DNA from: Eucommia ulmoides
Taxonomy: Eukaryota > Streptophyta > Magnoliopsida > Garryales > Eucommiaceae
NCBI GenBank assembly: GCA_016647705.1
Contig: CM028325.1
Span: 31,228,474-31,292,473, forward strand
Direction of reading: 5' to 3'
Length of the DNA stretch: 64,000 nucleotides
A model generated the notes under the pieces. It made no database searches. It was not told where the DNA came from and saw nothing but the letters and a program-made list of their open reading frames with translations. Of this stretch, positions 34,174 to 45,662 are shown one piece after another; the first letter of the stretch is position 1; every line of letters begins with the position of its first letter. The position numbers and the translations under genes are program-made.

Positions 34174-34743
34174 TCCTATTTCTAGTTTTTCTAACAATTT
34201 GTATGGCAATTTTCATTTCATTTGCCATGGCTATTTCCCTTTAAATTACTACATCGTTTGTGTTATCATTAGAAATTTTAGGTTATTGGGGTCACAAGAA
34301 AATTCATCTTCCAGGTTCTTGTGTTCTTGAGAAGCATGATTTCTAGTTATCCACATTATATGATAAAGAACAACTTGGGAGACAGAGCAGATGAGAAGGC
34401 TGTGGTAGTAGGTGAGAGGATAGATCAGGGTTGGGGAGAGATGAAGAGGAAATAACACTTGGGCCCTTAAAATTTTGGATATTTTTCAAATAGATCCCAT
34501 TTAATTAGTTGGAACAAAGTGACAACATAACCCTTATTTTCAAAGTGAAATGACACAATTACCCTTGATTCTATTAAACTTTAATCGTTACACTTTAGTT
34601 CAAAAGCACAGAGGGGGTAAGTGGTGAAAAAAATACCAAGGGGGTAAGTGCAAAACGACCTAACCATAGGGTAAAGTGTAATTAACCATTTTATTTATGT
34701 TTTTGCAAGTTTTGGAAAAACAATTCTCTCCTCTGTTTCATAA

Positions 34744-34779
<36 letters not shown>

Positions 34780-35036
34780 AATTATTCAAAACCAAAAGAA
34801 AAACATATCTTAGAACAAAAACAAATTTATGAAACAAATCATAAGTCTGAGATGTTTTAATTCTGTCTAGAAATGATAGAAAGTTATATAGATGTTTTTT
34901 TATTGAATGGATATTGTTACTCTGAGTCCGAACATTAGCAAATTTTAGCATTGGAGCACTCAAGATCAATCATATCTAGAAATTGACAACTTGTAGCAGT
35001 GAAGCATATGTAAGATCAATTTCGACAAAGAAAAAT
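34174..35036. other. Intergenic region
   Basis: No gene was recognised. A stretch with 'agggggtaagtgcaaaacg' and 'gggtaaagtgtaatta' (about 34612-34685) resembles ends of MULE/MITE-type sequences, but no partner repeat was found. An (AT)n tract lies at 34746-34778. Confidence 0.4.
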
Positions 35037-35245
35037 GGGCAAATTCTATTTGAAACAATATAACTACTCATACGTTTTTATGTGGTTCAATAAATTTATT
35101 TTGTTTGTGTTTGAACCCTCTAAGTATGTAATCGATTTCAAATGGTCCTTTTGTCAGTTTTCCAATCCAAACTGGATGAAAATTAACCTATGTGAACATC
35201 ACATGATTTTTGGCGGATATAATGGTCATTTTCTCTTCTTTTTTT
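35037..35245 (+). repeat. MULE left terminal inverted repeat
   Basis: Matches the reverse complement of 42976-43179. It grades at its inner side into a T-rich tract (35233-35271), mirrored by an A-tract at the right repeat. Confidence 0.8.
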
Positions 35246-35550
35246 TTTCTTTTTTTTTTTTTTTTTTTTGTTTTGTTTAAAGAAAACAAAAAAAAAAAAA
35301 AAAACACAAATCCGGATAACACCAATGACATTCTTGTTTTTTCATTTTATTCGAAAAGACACCCAATTGACAGCCATCTCATTTCATTTCAAACCCTCTT
35401 AGTTTCTCTCTGTTCTCTTTCATTATCTCTTCTTCATTGTCTTCTCAGACCTAGTGTCTCATAGGCCATTTCAGACCTTTCTTCCTTTAACATTTGAAGG
35501 AAAAGCAATTCTGAGGCCATTTTAGACCTTTCTCTCTGACGATCAATGTA

Positions 35551-36270
35551 ATGCGAGGTAGAAGAGATGACAACGACGAAGGACCAATTTACCGTAAGTG
35601 TTTCAATTTATTTATTTATTTATTTTATTTTTTTAAAATGTGTTTGAAATGCATGTATTGTTTACATTTTGGTAAGTTTTTTTTTTTTTTTTTTATAAAG
35701 GTCCTGTCTTATCTCCATACATTCCGATATTTTGTCTTCCCTTTTTGTCTTTACTGAAGTAATCCCTTGGCTGTACATATTTTAGGGTTTTAAATCTATT
35801 TTGTGCTAAATGATATTAATGTGTGTGTATTTTATGTATTTTCTGGATTTTTTTATGTTTTACCTTCATAATGTATTTCTTGTTGCCCTGTTTTAGTTTT
35901 AAAAAAAAAAAAAATTATGTTTTGTTAATCTGTATAGCCCCGAACACATGCAAATTCTCTATCAAAGTTCATTATGGGGATAGATTTGTAAACTCAGACT
36001 CCATAGAGAGGCAATTTGCTACTTTGATAACTGGATTAAGATAGAATATCATTGTTAGATGTAGAGGATATGGCAGAGGCCTTAGGATACAATAACGCAA
36101 ATGCTAAGGATTTATTGTTTTATAAAATTCCTACCATGTCTATAAACAAAGGTCTAAAACTTCTGATCACTGACAATGATTTTCTTGACATGGTTGTTGT
36201 TTTACCACCCAGCAAGATTATAAAATTTTATTTTGAGGATAAGGCAAGCAAACCCATGTTTCAGAGTTAA
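35551..36270 (+). pseudogene. MULE transposase N-terminus, PB1-like part
   Basis: A possible first exon (MRGRRDDNDEGPIY, followed by 'gtaagt' at 35594) and a second part near 35940-36267 encode KFSIKVHYGDRFVNSD and, after a frameshift near 36042, DMAEALGYNNA..DLLFYKIPTMSI and LITDNDFLDMV. This is the pattern of the N-terminal PB1-like region of plant MuDR-family transposases (GG/GD..., then elGY, then l.tD.d...M). The frame is broken by a stop and a shift. Confidence 0.6.
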
Positions 36271-36297
36271 GTAGGTTTAAGTTTTTTAGATGAGCCT

Positions 36298-36534
36298 GTG
36301 TTTCCTCCTTTACTTTTGACGCAGAGTGAACACACTGAGAAGGAAGAAACAATAACTGAGATAGGGGCTAGGTTTGAAGGAGGAGTAGAGACTGAGACAA
36401 GGGTTGGGTTTGAGGCAAGGGATGGTATTAAGAGCGAGACAAATGAGGATACTAAATTCAGTATGAGAGATAAAGATGAAACATATAAAGATATATTGTT
36501 TGAAGATAACATAGATTCGAGAGTAAATCGATAG
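36298..36534 (+). pseudogene. Acidic linker of MULE transposase
   Basis: A 78-residue glutamate-rich frame (EKEETITEIGARFEGGVETE...) lies between the N-terminal and DNA-binding parts. Such acidic low-complexity linkers are common at this point in MuDR transposases. It carries no domain by itself. Confidence 0.45.
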
Positions 36535-36689
36535 GACCTAAAGAAAGGGGGAAAAATAGTCATCCCCGTCATGCTACGCCTAACGTGGATGATATGGAAA
36601 TTGACTTATAATATGACTACGAAAAGGATCTTAGAATTATAGAAGGTAATGAGGAAGTAGAAGATGATGATAGTGTTTGGCCAGAAAAG

Positions 36690-37261
36690 GTACGGAATCC
36701 CTAGATAATCCATGGGAATTAAGGATGATGTTCAGCTCTAGAACAAAGTTTGTCACAGTTTTGAGGGGATATGCAATAAAACATGGTAAAAATAAAAAAG
36801 TAAAGAAGAATGAGAAAAAAAAAAAAAAAAAGTGAAGGATGTATGTAAAGAACAAGGTTGCCAGTGGTCCATTCAAGTTTTTTTGAACAAAAATGGTGAC
36901 ATGCAGATTAAGAAAATGAAAGGTAACCATAAATGTGTTAAGGTTTATTGGAATAACAATTGTAGCTTTTCATGGCTGGCAAACCATTGTCTAGATAGTA
37001 TAAAAAGCAATATAGAATAGAGTCTGAAGCCATTTACGGAATCTATGGAGACTAAACTTAGTATTGGGGTATCTAATACCCAAATATTTAGAGTAAAGAG
37101 AAAGGCTATTGAGATCATTGGGGGGGAAGGGGAGAGGGTATACTGATCAATACAAGTTAGTTTGAGATTATGCTAAAGAGTTACGAAGATCAAATCCTAA
37201 AACAACAATTGTTATAAAGTTTGAGCTTGGATGGGGTTGGGCAACCTGGGTTTTACAGAAT
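36690..37261 (+). pseudogene. MULE transposase, MuDR DNA-binding domain
   Basis: Translated pieces read NPWELRMMFSSRTKFV, VLRGYAIKHGKNKKVKKN, VCKEQGCQWSIQVFLN, MKGNHKCVKVYWNNN and KPFTESMETKLSIGVS. They match the MuDR family order (f.s...f..al..ya...g; C...GC.W.i.a; H.C). An in-frame A-tract (36816-36832) and two stops interrupt it. The last coding part before the solo LTR includes GWGWATWVL. Confidence 0.75.
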
Positions 37262-37266
37262 ATATG
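37262..37266 (+). repeat. Target-site duplication (left copy)
   Basis: ATATG, repeated at 39444-39448, flanks the copia solo LTR exactly. Confidence 0.85.
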
Positions 37267-39443
37267 TATTGGCCCAGTGGAATACCCAAAAGGGGGGTGA
37301 ATTGGGTATTTAAAAATTATCAGAATAAAAATTTTAAATCAAAAAATTAATTGTAAGTCTAAATTAATTATTATCTTTATATCACAGCAAAATTAATTAA
37401 TCAATTAGGTGCACACACAAATAGCAAAAATAGCAAAGTAAATTTTACAGCACACCAGATATTTATATTGATTCATCAAATTACTCTTGGTTAATCCAGC
37501 TCTCCCAAGCTCCACGGAGGGTCGCACCCACTAAAACCAAAATCCCTTTAAAGGTAGGAACCAAACCCACACAATGATTCTTTTACAGGCTCAGAATCAA
37601 CCTTTACAATTTCTTTTTCCAAGACTCATGAATAACCTTTACTTTTTACAGGCTCAAGAATAACCTTTACAGTTTTCTTTTTCAAGGATCTGAAATAACC
37701 TCTACTTTTTACAGACTTAACAATAAACTAATTCTTTTTAACACTAAGGCTAAAGAATCAAAACCTCACCAATCACTCCAAATATCCTTTTACCCGGTAA
37801 GGATCGAACCGTTACAAATTCACTCAAAACTCAATTCTATTCAGGAAGAATTACTACCTCAATCTTTTTACGGGAAGAGACTGAAAACCAGTTACCCCTG
37901 ATTAAATACCCTCGATAGTATTTAACCCGTCACACTACTCACCAATACAAATTGATAAGCAAAAAATCTCACTCGAAACTTCTATCACCCTAGATAAATA
38001 ATAACTCAATTAATATCTCAACTAGTGATAAAAAAAAAAAACATGAGATAGAAAATCTACTTTTAACAAGATATGGGTAACAAATATTTGAGCACGTAAT
38101 TATATTCAAGAAATTATTTGTAAAATATTTTTCTTCAATAAAAATCAGAAACAATTTTTAAGATCAATTTCCAAAATATAAACAAGTAATGTAATGATAG
38201 AATATAATTGGAAATATCTCACTTGAAATTCAAAGAAAGAATAAATAGATCGATGTAACTTTAAATCCGGTAGCAGCAAAGATTAATCGCAATTGATTCT
38301 CAAGATCACTCTTAGAATAGCTCACAAACTCTTAGAAAGATAACTCTTAGAAAAACTCACTCTTATAATATGATATGATTTCTCTTCCTTAATGATATAA
38401 GAAATTCGCTGATCTATTTAAGGGAGAATAAAAATAGCCTTCTAACGGCTAGTTCACATGGGTCATGACAATTAATAGTATTTAAAGACCCCTTATATCA
38501 TAATGACTTCCTTTTGGTTCAATTCACTTAATAACAGTTTTCAAATCTTTCAATTAAGTCCCCCAAATATTTCTTAAACTCAATTAGATAAAATAGAAAC
38601 AATTTTACGTACCAATTTGAGAAACATTAAAAATTAATTAACCAAATCAATAGGATTTATATTTCAGGTGAAGTATATCTTATATATAAAAATATCTCTG
38701 AAATCTCTCTCAAATCCTAACTAAAAACGGCTACTTTTGGATATAATCTCAGAATAAATAATTTCCTGAAATAGCGCGTCTAGTCGACCGACTAGTCGAC
38801 TGGTAGATTCAGGTTGTAGCCAAGAGTTTTCATTGGTCGACCTGTCTGTCGACTTGTAGATTCAGAGAGTTCGTTTTTCTTTCACCGGTCGACTTACCGA
38901 TCGACTTAGAGATACAGAGAGTTCAGCTCCTCTTGATCGGTCGACCTACCTGTTGACTCATAGATACAAAGACTTCATGTTGATTGGTCCGGTCGACTTA
39001 CCAGTCAACTTGTGTCTTCTGGATCTCTGTTCTGAACTCGTTTTTAACTTTTTCTCTTTTACATTTTTGCCCATTTAACCATTTTCTCTTCTAAATAAGC
39101 TCCACTAATCTTCTTATATTCCATTTTAGTCATTTAAAATTATTTCTTTTCAAATCACATATTGGAGCAAATAATTTCACTTAATCAAAACACACATAAA
39201 CAATAAAAACACTTTGTGCCGTGTGTGTTCCTAATTGGGATATTAAGAGTTGAAATTCACCTGGGTTGTTTTTCCTAATTTCTTCAAACTCTTAATTCTT
39301 CAATATCTTCGACATCATCATATAGCATCCATTTAATTTGCATCTTCATCACTGGTACTTTAAATCACTGAAATACTCAATTAAAACATTAGTTCCACCA
39401 ACATATCAATACTTAATTGTTCATCAAAATCTTAGGATCAACA
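37267..39443 (-). mobile_element. Copia-like solo LTR inside the MULE transposase
   Basis: 2177 bp, collinear with the LTRs at 5380-7444 and 16317-18271 (on -: TGTTGATCC... to ...GGGCCAATA). A perfect 5-bp duplication (ATATG) flanks it and no internal sequence is present. It contains its own GGTCGAC cluster at 38768-39012. Removing it and one ATATG joins two MULE transposase parts without loss. Confidence 0.92.
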
Positions 39444-40200
39444 ATATGTTTGCCTGGGAGCTTTGAAGCAGGGTTTTGCTAATGGTTGCAGACAAGTGTT
39501 GTGTTTGGATGGATGCTTCATTAAAGGGTTTTTTTTTTTTTTTTTACAAATATTAAGTGCAGTTGGTGCGGATAGAAATTATGGTATGTTTTCTCTAGCC
39601 TGCTCTATAGTAGAGGTTGAGAGTACAAAGACATAGAGTTGCTTGTGAATGACATTGGGGTAGCAAACCAATAAAATTGGATATTTATTTCAGATCAACA
39701 GAAGGTATAATTTTCAGTTTTTTTTTTTTTTTTCTAACAATTTTTTGGATATTGTACTGTTTATTTTTTGGACAGTTTATAATTTTTTGCATATTGTATT
39801 GTTTATTTTTTGTTCATTTGTAATTGAATAGGGGTTGAAAACAGTGAGAGAGAGTTTATTTCCAGATGTTGAGCACAAAAATTGTTTGAGGCATATATAT
39901 ACAACTACAAAAAGCAATTCAGAGGTAAAATTATGAAAAATGCATTATGATCTTATGGTTTTGCATATCATGTGCATTATTTTTGGGAACACCATTGTGA
40001 GGTTAAGAAGTTTAGATGAAAATGCATTTGAGTGGGCAAACAGGCATCCCCTTAGGAAATGGGCTAGGTCTCACTTTAGTCTAAACACTTAGTGCGATAA
40101 ATTGTCAAAATAATTTAGTTGGGTCATTTGATGGCTCCATCCTTAATGTTAGGGATAACCAATTATTACTTTACTAGAGACGAGGAGGTGTTAATTGATG
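39444..40200 (+). pseudogene. MULE transposase catalytic (DDE) region
   Basis: Right after the solo LTR the frame reads YVCLGALKQGFANGCRQVLC and then LDGCFIKG, the first catalytic-aspartate block of plant MULE transposases. A T-tract and shifts follow. Later pieces read ISDQQKGLKTVRESLFPDVE (second catalytic region) and NCLRHIY. Another T-tract (39717-39733) breaks it. The equivalent of the final catalytic glutamate could not be placed. Confidence 0.75.
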
Positions 40201-40259
40201 AAAATAATGCAAACAAATAGGGAGAAGATAAAAAAATATGGACATTGGCTTAGGACCCA

Positions 40260-40860
40260 AAATTCATGAAGTATGAGAAGAATAAGGAGGAGGCTAGGAG
40301 GTGCAGAGCAATGTGGTATGTGGAATTGATGTTTCAAGTTTTGTGTCAATATGGAGATCAATATATTGTTGATTTGGGCCATAGGACATGTACGTATTGG
40401 AAGTAGGATTTGTCTGGGATCCCATGTGAGCATGTTATTTCTACCTTCCGGAGTAAAAAAGAGAGCACAGACAATTATGTTGCCAATTGGTTTAGGAAGA
40501 ATATTTTATAACCACCTATGGGCCTATCATACCACCAAGAATTCGTCAAACTTGTGGTCCGAATCCCAAAATATTGAATTGCTACCACCTGTTCATCACA
40601 CACAACTTGGGAGGCCCAAAAAGGTAAGGAAAAGGAGAACGGATGAGTCTACAAAAGGGTAATCGGTTCAAGAGGGTTCAAGTTAGTGTCAAGTGCAGAA
40701 AATGTGAAAATATAGGACACAATAGCAAGACATGTAAGGGTCAAGGTGAAAACACAAACAAGAGACAGAGGAAGAGAAAAATTGTAAGTGCTCTATTTTT
40801 TTTTGGAATATTTGTTGTTCAGAATTTTCTGCAATTAGACTTGCACAAATTTCTGTAATT
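40260..40860 (+). pseudogene. MULE transposase SWIM finger and zinc-knuckle tail
   Basis: In frame, DLSGIPCEHVISTFRSKKE (about 40405-40460) is the CxH half of a SWIM zinc finger, preceded by a degenerate TCTYWK half and a TAG where tryptophan is usual. A frameshift leads to HLWAYHTTKNSSNLW and PPVHHTQLGRPKKVRKRRTD, the usual proline/basic linker. Then CRKCENIGHNSKTC (40643-40858) is a CX2CX4HX4C knuckle. This order is characteristic of MuDR-type plant transposases. Confidence 0.8.
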
Positions 40861-41319
40861 GCTTTGTTAGGGATCCCAAAATAATACTGCCACTCAAGGA
40901 GAAAATGAAGGCATATCTACAACAGAAACAACTCAAGGCTGTCGAGAAAGAAGAAATAAAGCCACTACAAATGAAGAAACAATGATTAACTAATTATTTC
41001 GATTTAATCTCTAGAGTTATGTATGTTTATTAAACTTGTTATTTCAATAAGGATACTTAGTTTTTGGAATGATGGCTGGTATATTTTTGGAATGTTATTA
41101 TATGTTTTTGGAATGATTGTTGTATTGGTTCAAATGGTGTGTTGGAATCAAGGTTGTTTTGGATGATTATTGTAGTATTAGTCTGGAATGAATGTTGCAG
41201 TGTTGGATTGAAGGTTGTTTTGGAATATTTGTTGCAGTGTTTCTGGAATAAAGGTTTTGTTTTCTTTGGATCAAATGATGCAGTGTTTTGGTTTGTGTTC
41301 TGATTTGTAATGGTTTGAA

Positions 41320-41456
41320 TGGTGCAGTACTTTCCAGTGTTTTGTGGCACTTTGTGTTATGTTTTGTTAGAGTAAAATGGTGCAGTGTTTTCCAGTCTTT
41401 TGTGCCACTTTGTGTTCTGTTTTGTTAGATTTAAATGGTGAAGTGTTTTCCATTCC
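41320..41456 (+). repeat. 58-bp tandem repeat (about 2.3 copies)
   Basis: Units start at 41320, 41378 and 41436 ('tggtg.agt..tttcca'). They sit within a longer G/T-rich, partly repetitive stretch (41050-41580) in the 3' part of the MULE. Confidence 0.85.
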
Positions 41457-41597
41457 ATTTCAAATTGTGTTGTTTGTGGTCTGTGTTGAGTGGAGTAGTT
41501 CAAATTTGAGTATTTTCCATTGTAGTTCAAATGGTGGAATTCTTACACTCTGTTTATTAGGTTGTGTTGCAGAATTTTTCCCAGAAGTTATTTGCAG

Positions 41598-42150
41598 TAG
41601 GGGAGAGCAGTGGGTGGTTTGGGCCAAAACCGCGGGTCAAACCAATACTATGTGAATTGGGTTAGTTTGAACCATTGACCGCCCAATAATGTGCAGGTTG
41701 GAGTATGCAAGTTAACTAGTTTAAATCGTGGACTATTCAATAGTGTGTGGGTTGGGCTAATGAGAACCGTGGGATGTCCAAGTATTTTCGAGTTGGATCT
41801 TGAAATATAATAAATATTGCTAAAAAAATTGTTACATTACTAAAATGTGTAGAAAAATTGCCTCAAAACTACAATGTAATTTATATACCATAAAAAAAAA
41901 CAATTACAAACATAAATAATAAAGTCTAAACCTATGAACTTAATAAACACTAGGGTGGGTAGGGGGTGGATTGGGGCATTATGGACCAAAACTGCGAACC
42001 AAACCAATACTATGAGGGTTAGGCTTTGGGCTAATTTGAACCGCAAACTGCCCAATAATATGCGGGTTACTATGGGCAGTTTGCATTTTGGTACAGGTGT
42101 AGCGGTTTGGACGGGTTTGGTTGGTTGACCCAAACTGCTATACACCGTTA
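41598..42150. mobile_element. Possible non-autonomous hAT-like insertion
   Basis: The ends TAGGGGAGAGCAGT and, inverted, TAACGGTGTATAGCAGT are similar. The interior has repeated 'aaccgcggg', 'aaccaatactatg' and 'gcccaataatgtgc' blocks on both arms, as in subterminal repeats of plant hAT elements. The flanks 'atttgcag' and 'gtttgtga' match only partly, so the boundaries are weak. Confidence 0.35.
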
Positions 42151-42589
42151 GTTTGTGAAAATTTTCCCAGAAATGTAAAACGAACCAAAACAAAGTATCT
42201 TCATCAATGAAATGTAATTAATTGATATCAACAACAATGAACAAAAACATTAAAATTAGAATTCAAATTAAAGTTACATCAATTGAAAATTGAAATTACA
42301 TATCCAAAAACCAAAAGAAAATTACACCAACTAAATGAAGAAAAAAAAAACATGGGCATTCAAGATCCGAGACGGCTCACATCACTTTTAAAAAAGAAAA
42401 ACAATCAACACACATGACAAAATCAAACAAATTCACAAAATTCTCTAATTTCTTTGTTGCTTGTTTATCTTTCTCAACAACCCTTGAATCACTTGTTTGC
42501 ATCTATCACAAGGAGAGGGGTCAAACCACCAAAAAAAAAAAAAAAAAATCCACACTCAAGAACACCTATCTCACATCCGTGGAACCTTC

Positions 42590-42692
42590 TTGAGGGATTT
42601 TCATGGAGTTGAGGGATTTTCATCACTCCATGAAGTTCTTGCCTTAAAAGGGGATTTTCATCACTCGATGAAGTTCTTGCCTTAACAATTCG
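42590..42692 (+). repeat. Short tandem duplication in MULE 3' part
   Basis: 'ggattttcatcactc.atgaagttcttgcctta' occurs twice (about 42616 and 42652), with a further partial 'gagggattttcatgg' copy in front. Confidence 0.75.
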
Positions 42693-42975
42693 TCCACAAT
42701 GATAGAACATTAGGTTCTTCTTTGCAATGTCAGAACAAAATATCAAAGATTGAACCTACAACCTTCAGCTTCACACACTGTTACAATCAACTTCAACTTC
42801 AGCCCCGAAATCCGAAGCTGCGATCAACTCTCTTCTTCTTGTCTTCAATCCTGATATGCTCTTGTTGTTTTTCCTTTGAAAATGGAGCAACAGACATGTA
42901 GAAGCCTTTAATGGCTGGCAATGGTTTTAGACGGGAAAAAGGGAACCCATTCCTCCGATTCTTCCTTTGAAAAAA

Positions 42976-43179
42976 AAAAAAAAAAAGAGTAAATAACCCT
43001 TATACCCATAAAAACATCATGTGATGTGCCCGTGGGGCAATTTTCGTCTGGTTCGGACAGAAAAACTAACAGAAAAACCATTTAAAATCGATTATATACT
43101 TAGAGGTTTTAAACTGAAACAAAACAAACTTATTGGACTAACATGTCAATAGTTAAAGGGTTTAAAATGAAATTTGTCT
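42976..43179 (-). repeat. MULE right terminal inverted repeat
   Basis: Inverted partner of 35037-35245. Conserved blocks include 'acatcatgtgatgt' and 'aaatcgattatatacttag'. Confidence 0.8.
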
Positions 43180-44453
43180 AAACAAAAAATCAGATCGTGG
43201 TTCATATTCAAATCTAAACATATGCCAGATGGAGAAGATTGGAGAAACATAGAGAATACCTGCACAGGGCAACGGCAATGGCAAATAACTCGAAGACGAG
43301 GGGCAACAACAAAGACAACATCAGAAGCTATACAAAAGAAGAGGAAAATGTTCCCTTTAGTTTAGTGTTTTCGTTCCAAGTTTTTCACCAAAAAAAAAAT
43401 AGTAGACAAAATTAGAGCACAAACAATAAAAAATCAAGCGAAAGAACTAAAGCATAATCAAAATCGAAGTTACATGAACATGATAAGAATCAACCAGAGA
43501 CCAAATTTCATCGCATGAATAAAAAATTCATTATTATATAGCAAAGGGAATAAGAATATGCGTTGAACTATCTAATAGGTGAATCAAATGCGGTCAAATT
43601 CAGAAAATAAAAAATCTAGTTTAAATCCAAAAATTAATTCAGAAAACCCAACCTAAAATAAAATGCAGAGAAATCGAGAATAAAATGCGATGAACTATCT
43701 AATAGGTGAATCAAATGCGATCAGCAAAAATTAATTCAAAGAAAACTAAAAGAAAATTAAAACAAACACGCTCAACAGATAAGCAAAGAGAGAGGAAGAA
43801 AGAAAACCTGGATTGAAACCAACCACTGGACCGCTGAGTGGTTCGGAGGTGAGGGACGACGCCGAACCTTGAAGGTCGAGAGAGAAGTGGACGGCGAAAC
43901 TGAAATGGATGGACATAATCGGGTCCATTAGGGTGGAGAGGAGAGGGGTTAAAACTATTCCGAGCTTCATGAGCGTAGGGAGGCGAACGTGGGAGGTGGG
44001 AATAAATGACAATTGAGAGAAGGGATTGATTGGCAAAGACGGAGTGTGGGAGGTCTTTAAGTATAGAAGTTGGAACGTGAGTGCAGAACAATTTAGGGCT
44101 GGAAAATGAAACTCTATGGGAGCCCAAAAAAAAGGAAAATGTTTGAACCCAAGACCTAACACAATTTGGACACTTGCTTACCATCTAAATTACAATCTAA
44201 CTCTCAAAACATTAAACCAACACTTAATTGAAATTGGTCAAGTTAATCTCAGTCAACCAATTCCTAAGATTATGGGGAACGTTAAAATATCTATATGTCC
44301 TGATTTATATATAGATTTTTTTTTTATTAAAATAAAAAAATAAATAAGAATAAATTAGAGTGATTAGTTACTAATTAGGACTTTCAAATAATTCTAATTT
44401 AATTTCTAAAAATTAATTAAGAAATAGAAATTTACAGTTACATTTATATTTAA
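43180..44453. other. Intergenic region
   Basis: I recognise no gene. A ~29-bp direct repeat ('tgaactatctaataggtgaa...') occurs at 43564 and 43691. A GC-richer, open stretch on - (43711-44184) gives 157 residues without a recognisable domain and overlaps a second open frame, so it is not called. Confidence 0.5.
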
Positions 44454-44684
44454 GTTGCGTTTGGGTAAGAGATTTGATAAATTCAAATAAAATGTAAAAT
44501 GATGGGATTTTAAAATCTTTGATTTTGAAATTCCATCGTTTTACAAATCTTTTATTTGGATAACTATTTTAACTGAATAATTTGATCGCGTAATTTTATA
44601 ACTCCATTGTTTGCATATGTAAAATATTTGTAAACACCGAAATTTACGAGATGCACAAATTCCAATCAACAACAGAAATTAGAA

Positions 44685-44876
44685 CCTTAATCAACAAATT
44701 CAAATCTAGATAGAAACTGAACCTAATCAACAAAAGAAATTGAACCCTAATCAGGGAAGGGAAATAAAAGAAATTGAACCCTAATCAAGATAAGGAATTT
44801 ACCTAATTGAACCCTAATCTAAATGAGAAATTGAACCCTAATCTAGATAAGGAACACAAATTGAACCCTAATTAGG
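44685..44876 (+). repeat. AAATTGAACCCTAATC repeat array
   Basis: Five to six copies of (a)aattgaaccctaatc are separated by 10-25 bp of related sequence, inside the TIR-flanked element. Confidence 0.85.
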
Positions 44877-44934
44877 GAGATCGACACGATGCAGATCGAG
44901 TAACCCACAACCCTAATCCACCAATCCAAGATGA

Positions 44935-45255
44935 TTGACGACGGCGCAGATCAACGACGACGAAGAAGAAGCAAATTGATGGACAACGAAGAAGAAGCAG
45001 ATCGATAGACGACGACGAAGAGGAAGACAATCGACGACGAAGAAGAAGATGATCGACGACAACGAAGAAGGAAGATGATCGACGACGAAGAAGCAGATTG
45101 ACAACGAAGAAGAAGAAATAGATCGACGATGACAAAGAAGAACACGATCGACGACGATGAAGAAGGAAAACGATCGACGACGAATAAGCATATTGACAAT
45201 GACGAAGAAGAAGAAACAGATTGACGACGACGAAGAAGGAGAAGAAGCAGATCGA
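44935..45255 (+). repeat. GACGACGAAGAAGAAG(CA)GATC minisatellite
   Basis: An irregular array of 'gatcgacgacgaagaagaag' type units of about 20-35 bp. It yields artefactual serine/arginine/phenylalanine-rich frames on -. It directly follows the AAATTGAACCC array. Confidence 0.9.
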
Positions 45256-45662
45256 ATTCGTGCTCAGGTCAATTGCGATTTGTAAAATCCTCTCTTGGAA
45301 TGATTTGTGAAATTACACTTATTTCAAAAAAAAATTAAAATCATCTCTTTCACCACTATTTGACACTTGAATGGATTTTACAAATCCTTTCTATTCAATA
45401 CCCAAACAAAATATTTGTTAAAAAAAATAAATAAATTAAAATTCTTTACCCAATTAAAATCCTACCCCCAAATCTCTTATCCAAAACACAACCTTCCATT
45501 TACCTTCAAAGAAAACCGTAACCATTGTTAGTGAAATCTCACTGTACACGATTTGCTTGCGGAAGCAAAGGGTAAAACTAAGATCCACGAGGCGCCTACA
45601 ATTTGACATTTGCTTGATATTGACAGGGACGATGATGGCCATGGAGATTACATCTATTATCC

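Larger units (their letters stand above)
35037..43179 (+). mobile_element. MuDR-type MULE transposon (decayed) with long TIRs
   Basis: Inverted repeats of about 200 bp at 35037-35245 and 42976-43179 align along their length. The outer ends are GGGCAAATT and AGACAAATT, and the shared core includes 'ctaagtat.taatcgattt'. Between them is a MuDR-type transposase gene in pieces. The flanks 'aaagaaaaat' and 'aaacaaaaaat' may be a worn 9-11 bp duplication but are too A-rich to be decisive. Later insertions are a copia solo LTR (37267-39443) and perhaps a hAT-like element (41598-42150). Confidence 0.8.
44454..45492. mobile_element. TIR-flanked non-autonomous element with internal repeats
   Basis: The left end reads GTTGCGTTTGGGTAAGAG and the right end, inverted, GTTGTGTTTTGGATAAGAG. 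Inner parts of the ends also show similarity ('aaatcttt', 'tttcaa'). The interior is mostly two repeat blocks, not coding sequence. No clear target duplication was found, so the superfamily is unknown. Confidence 0.6.

Noticed and set aside
34745..34969. 74-residue minus frame ending in IYIYIY
   Set aside because: Driven by the (AT)n tract; no family and no promoter context.
43711..44184. 157-residue minus-strand open frame
   Set aside because: No recognisable domain, overlaps another open frame of similar length, no splice context; probably chance in a GC-richer stretch.
44872..45199. Three overlapping minus-strand frames rich in Ser, Arg and Phe
   Set aside because: Products of the GACGACGAAGAAG minisatellite; all frames are open because of the repeat.
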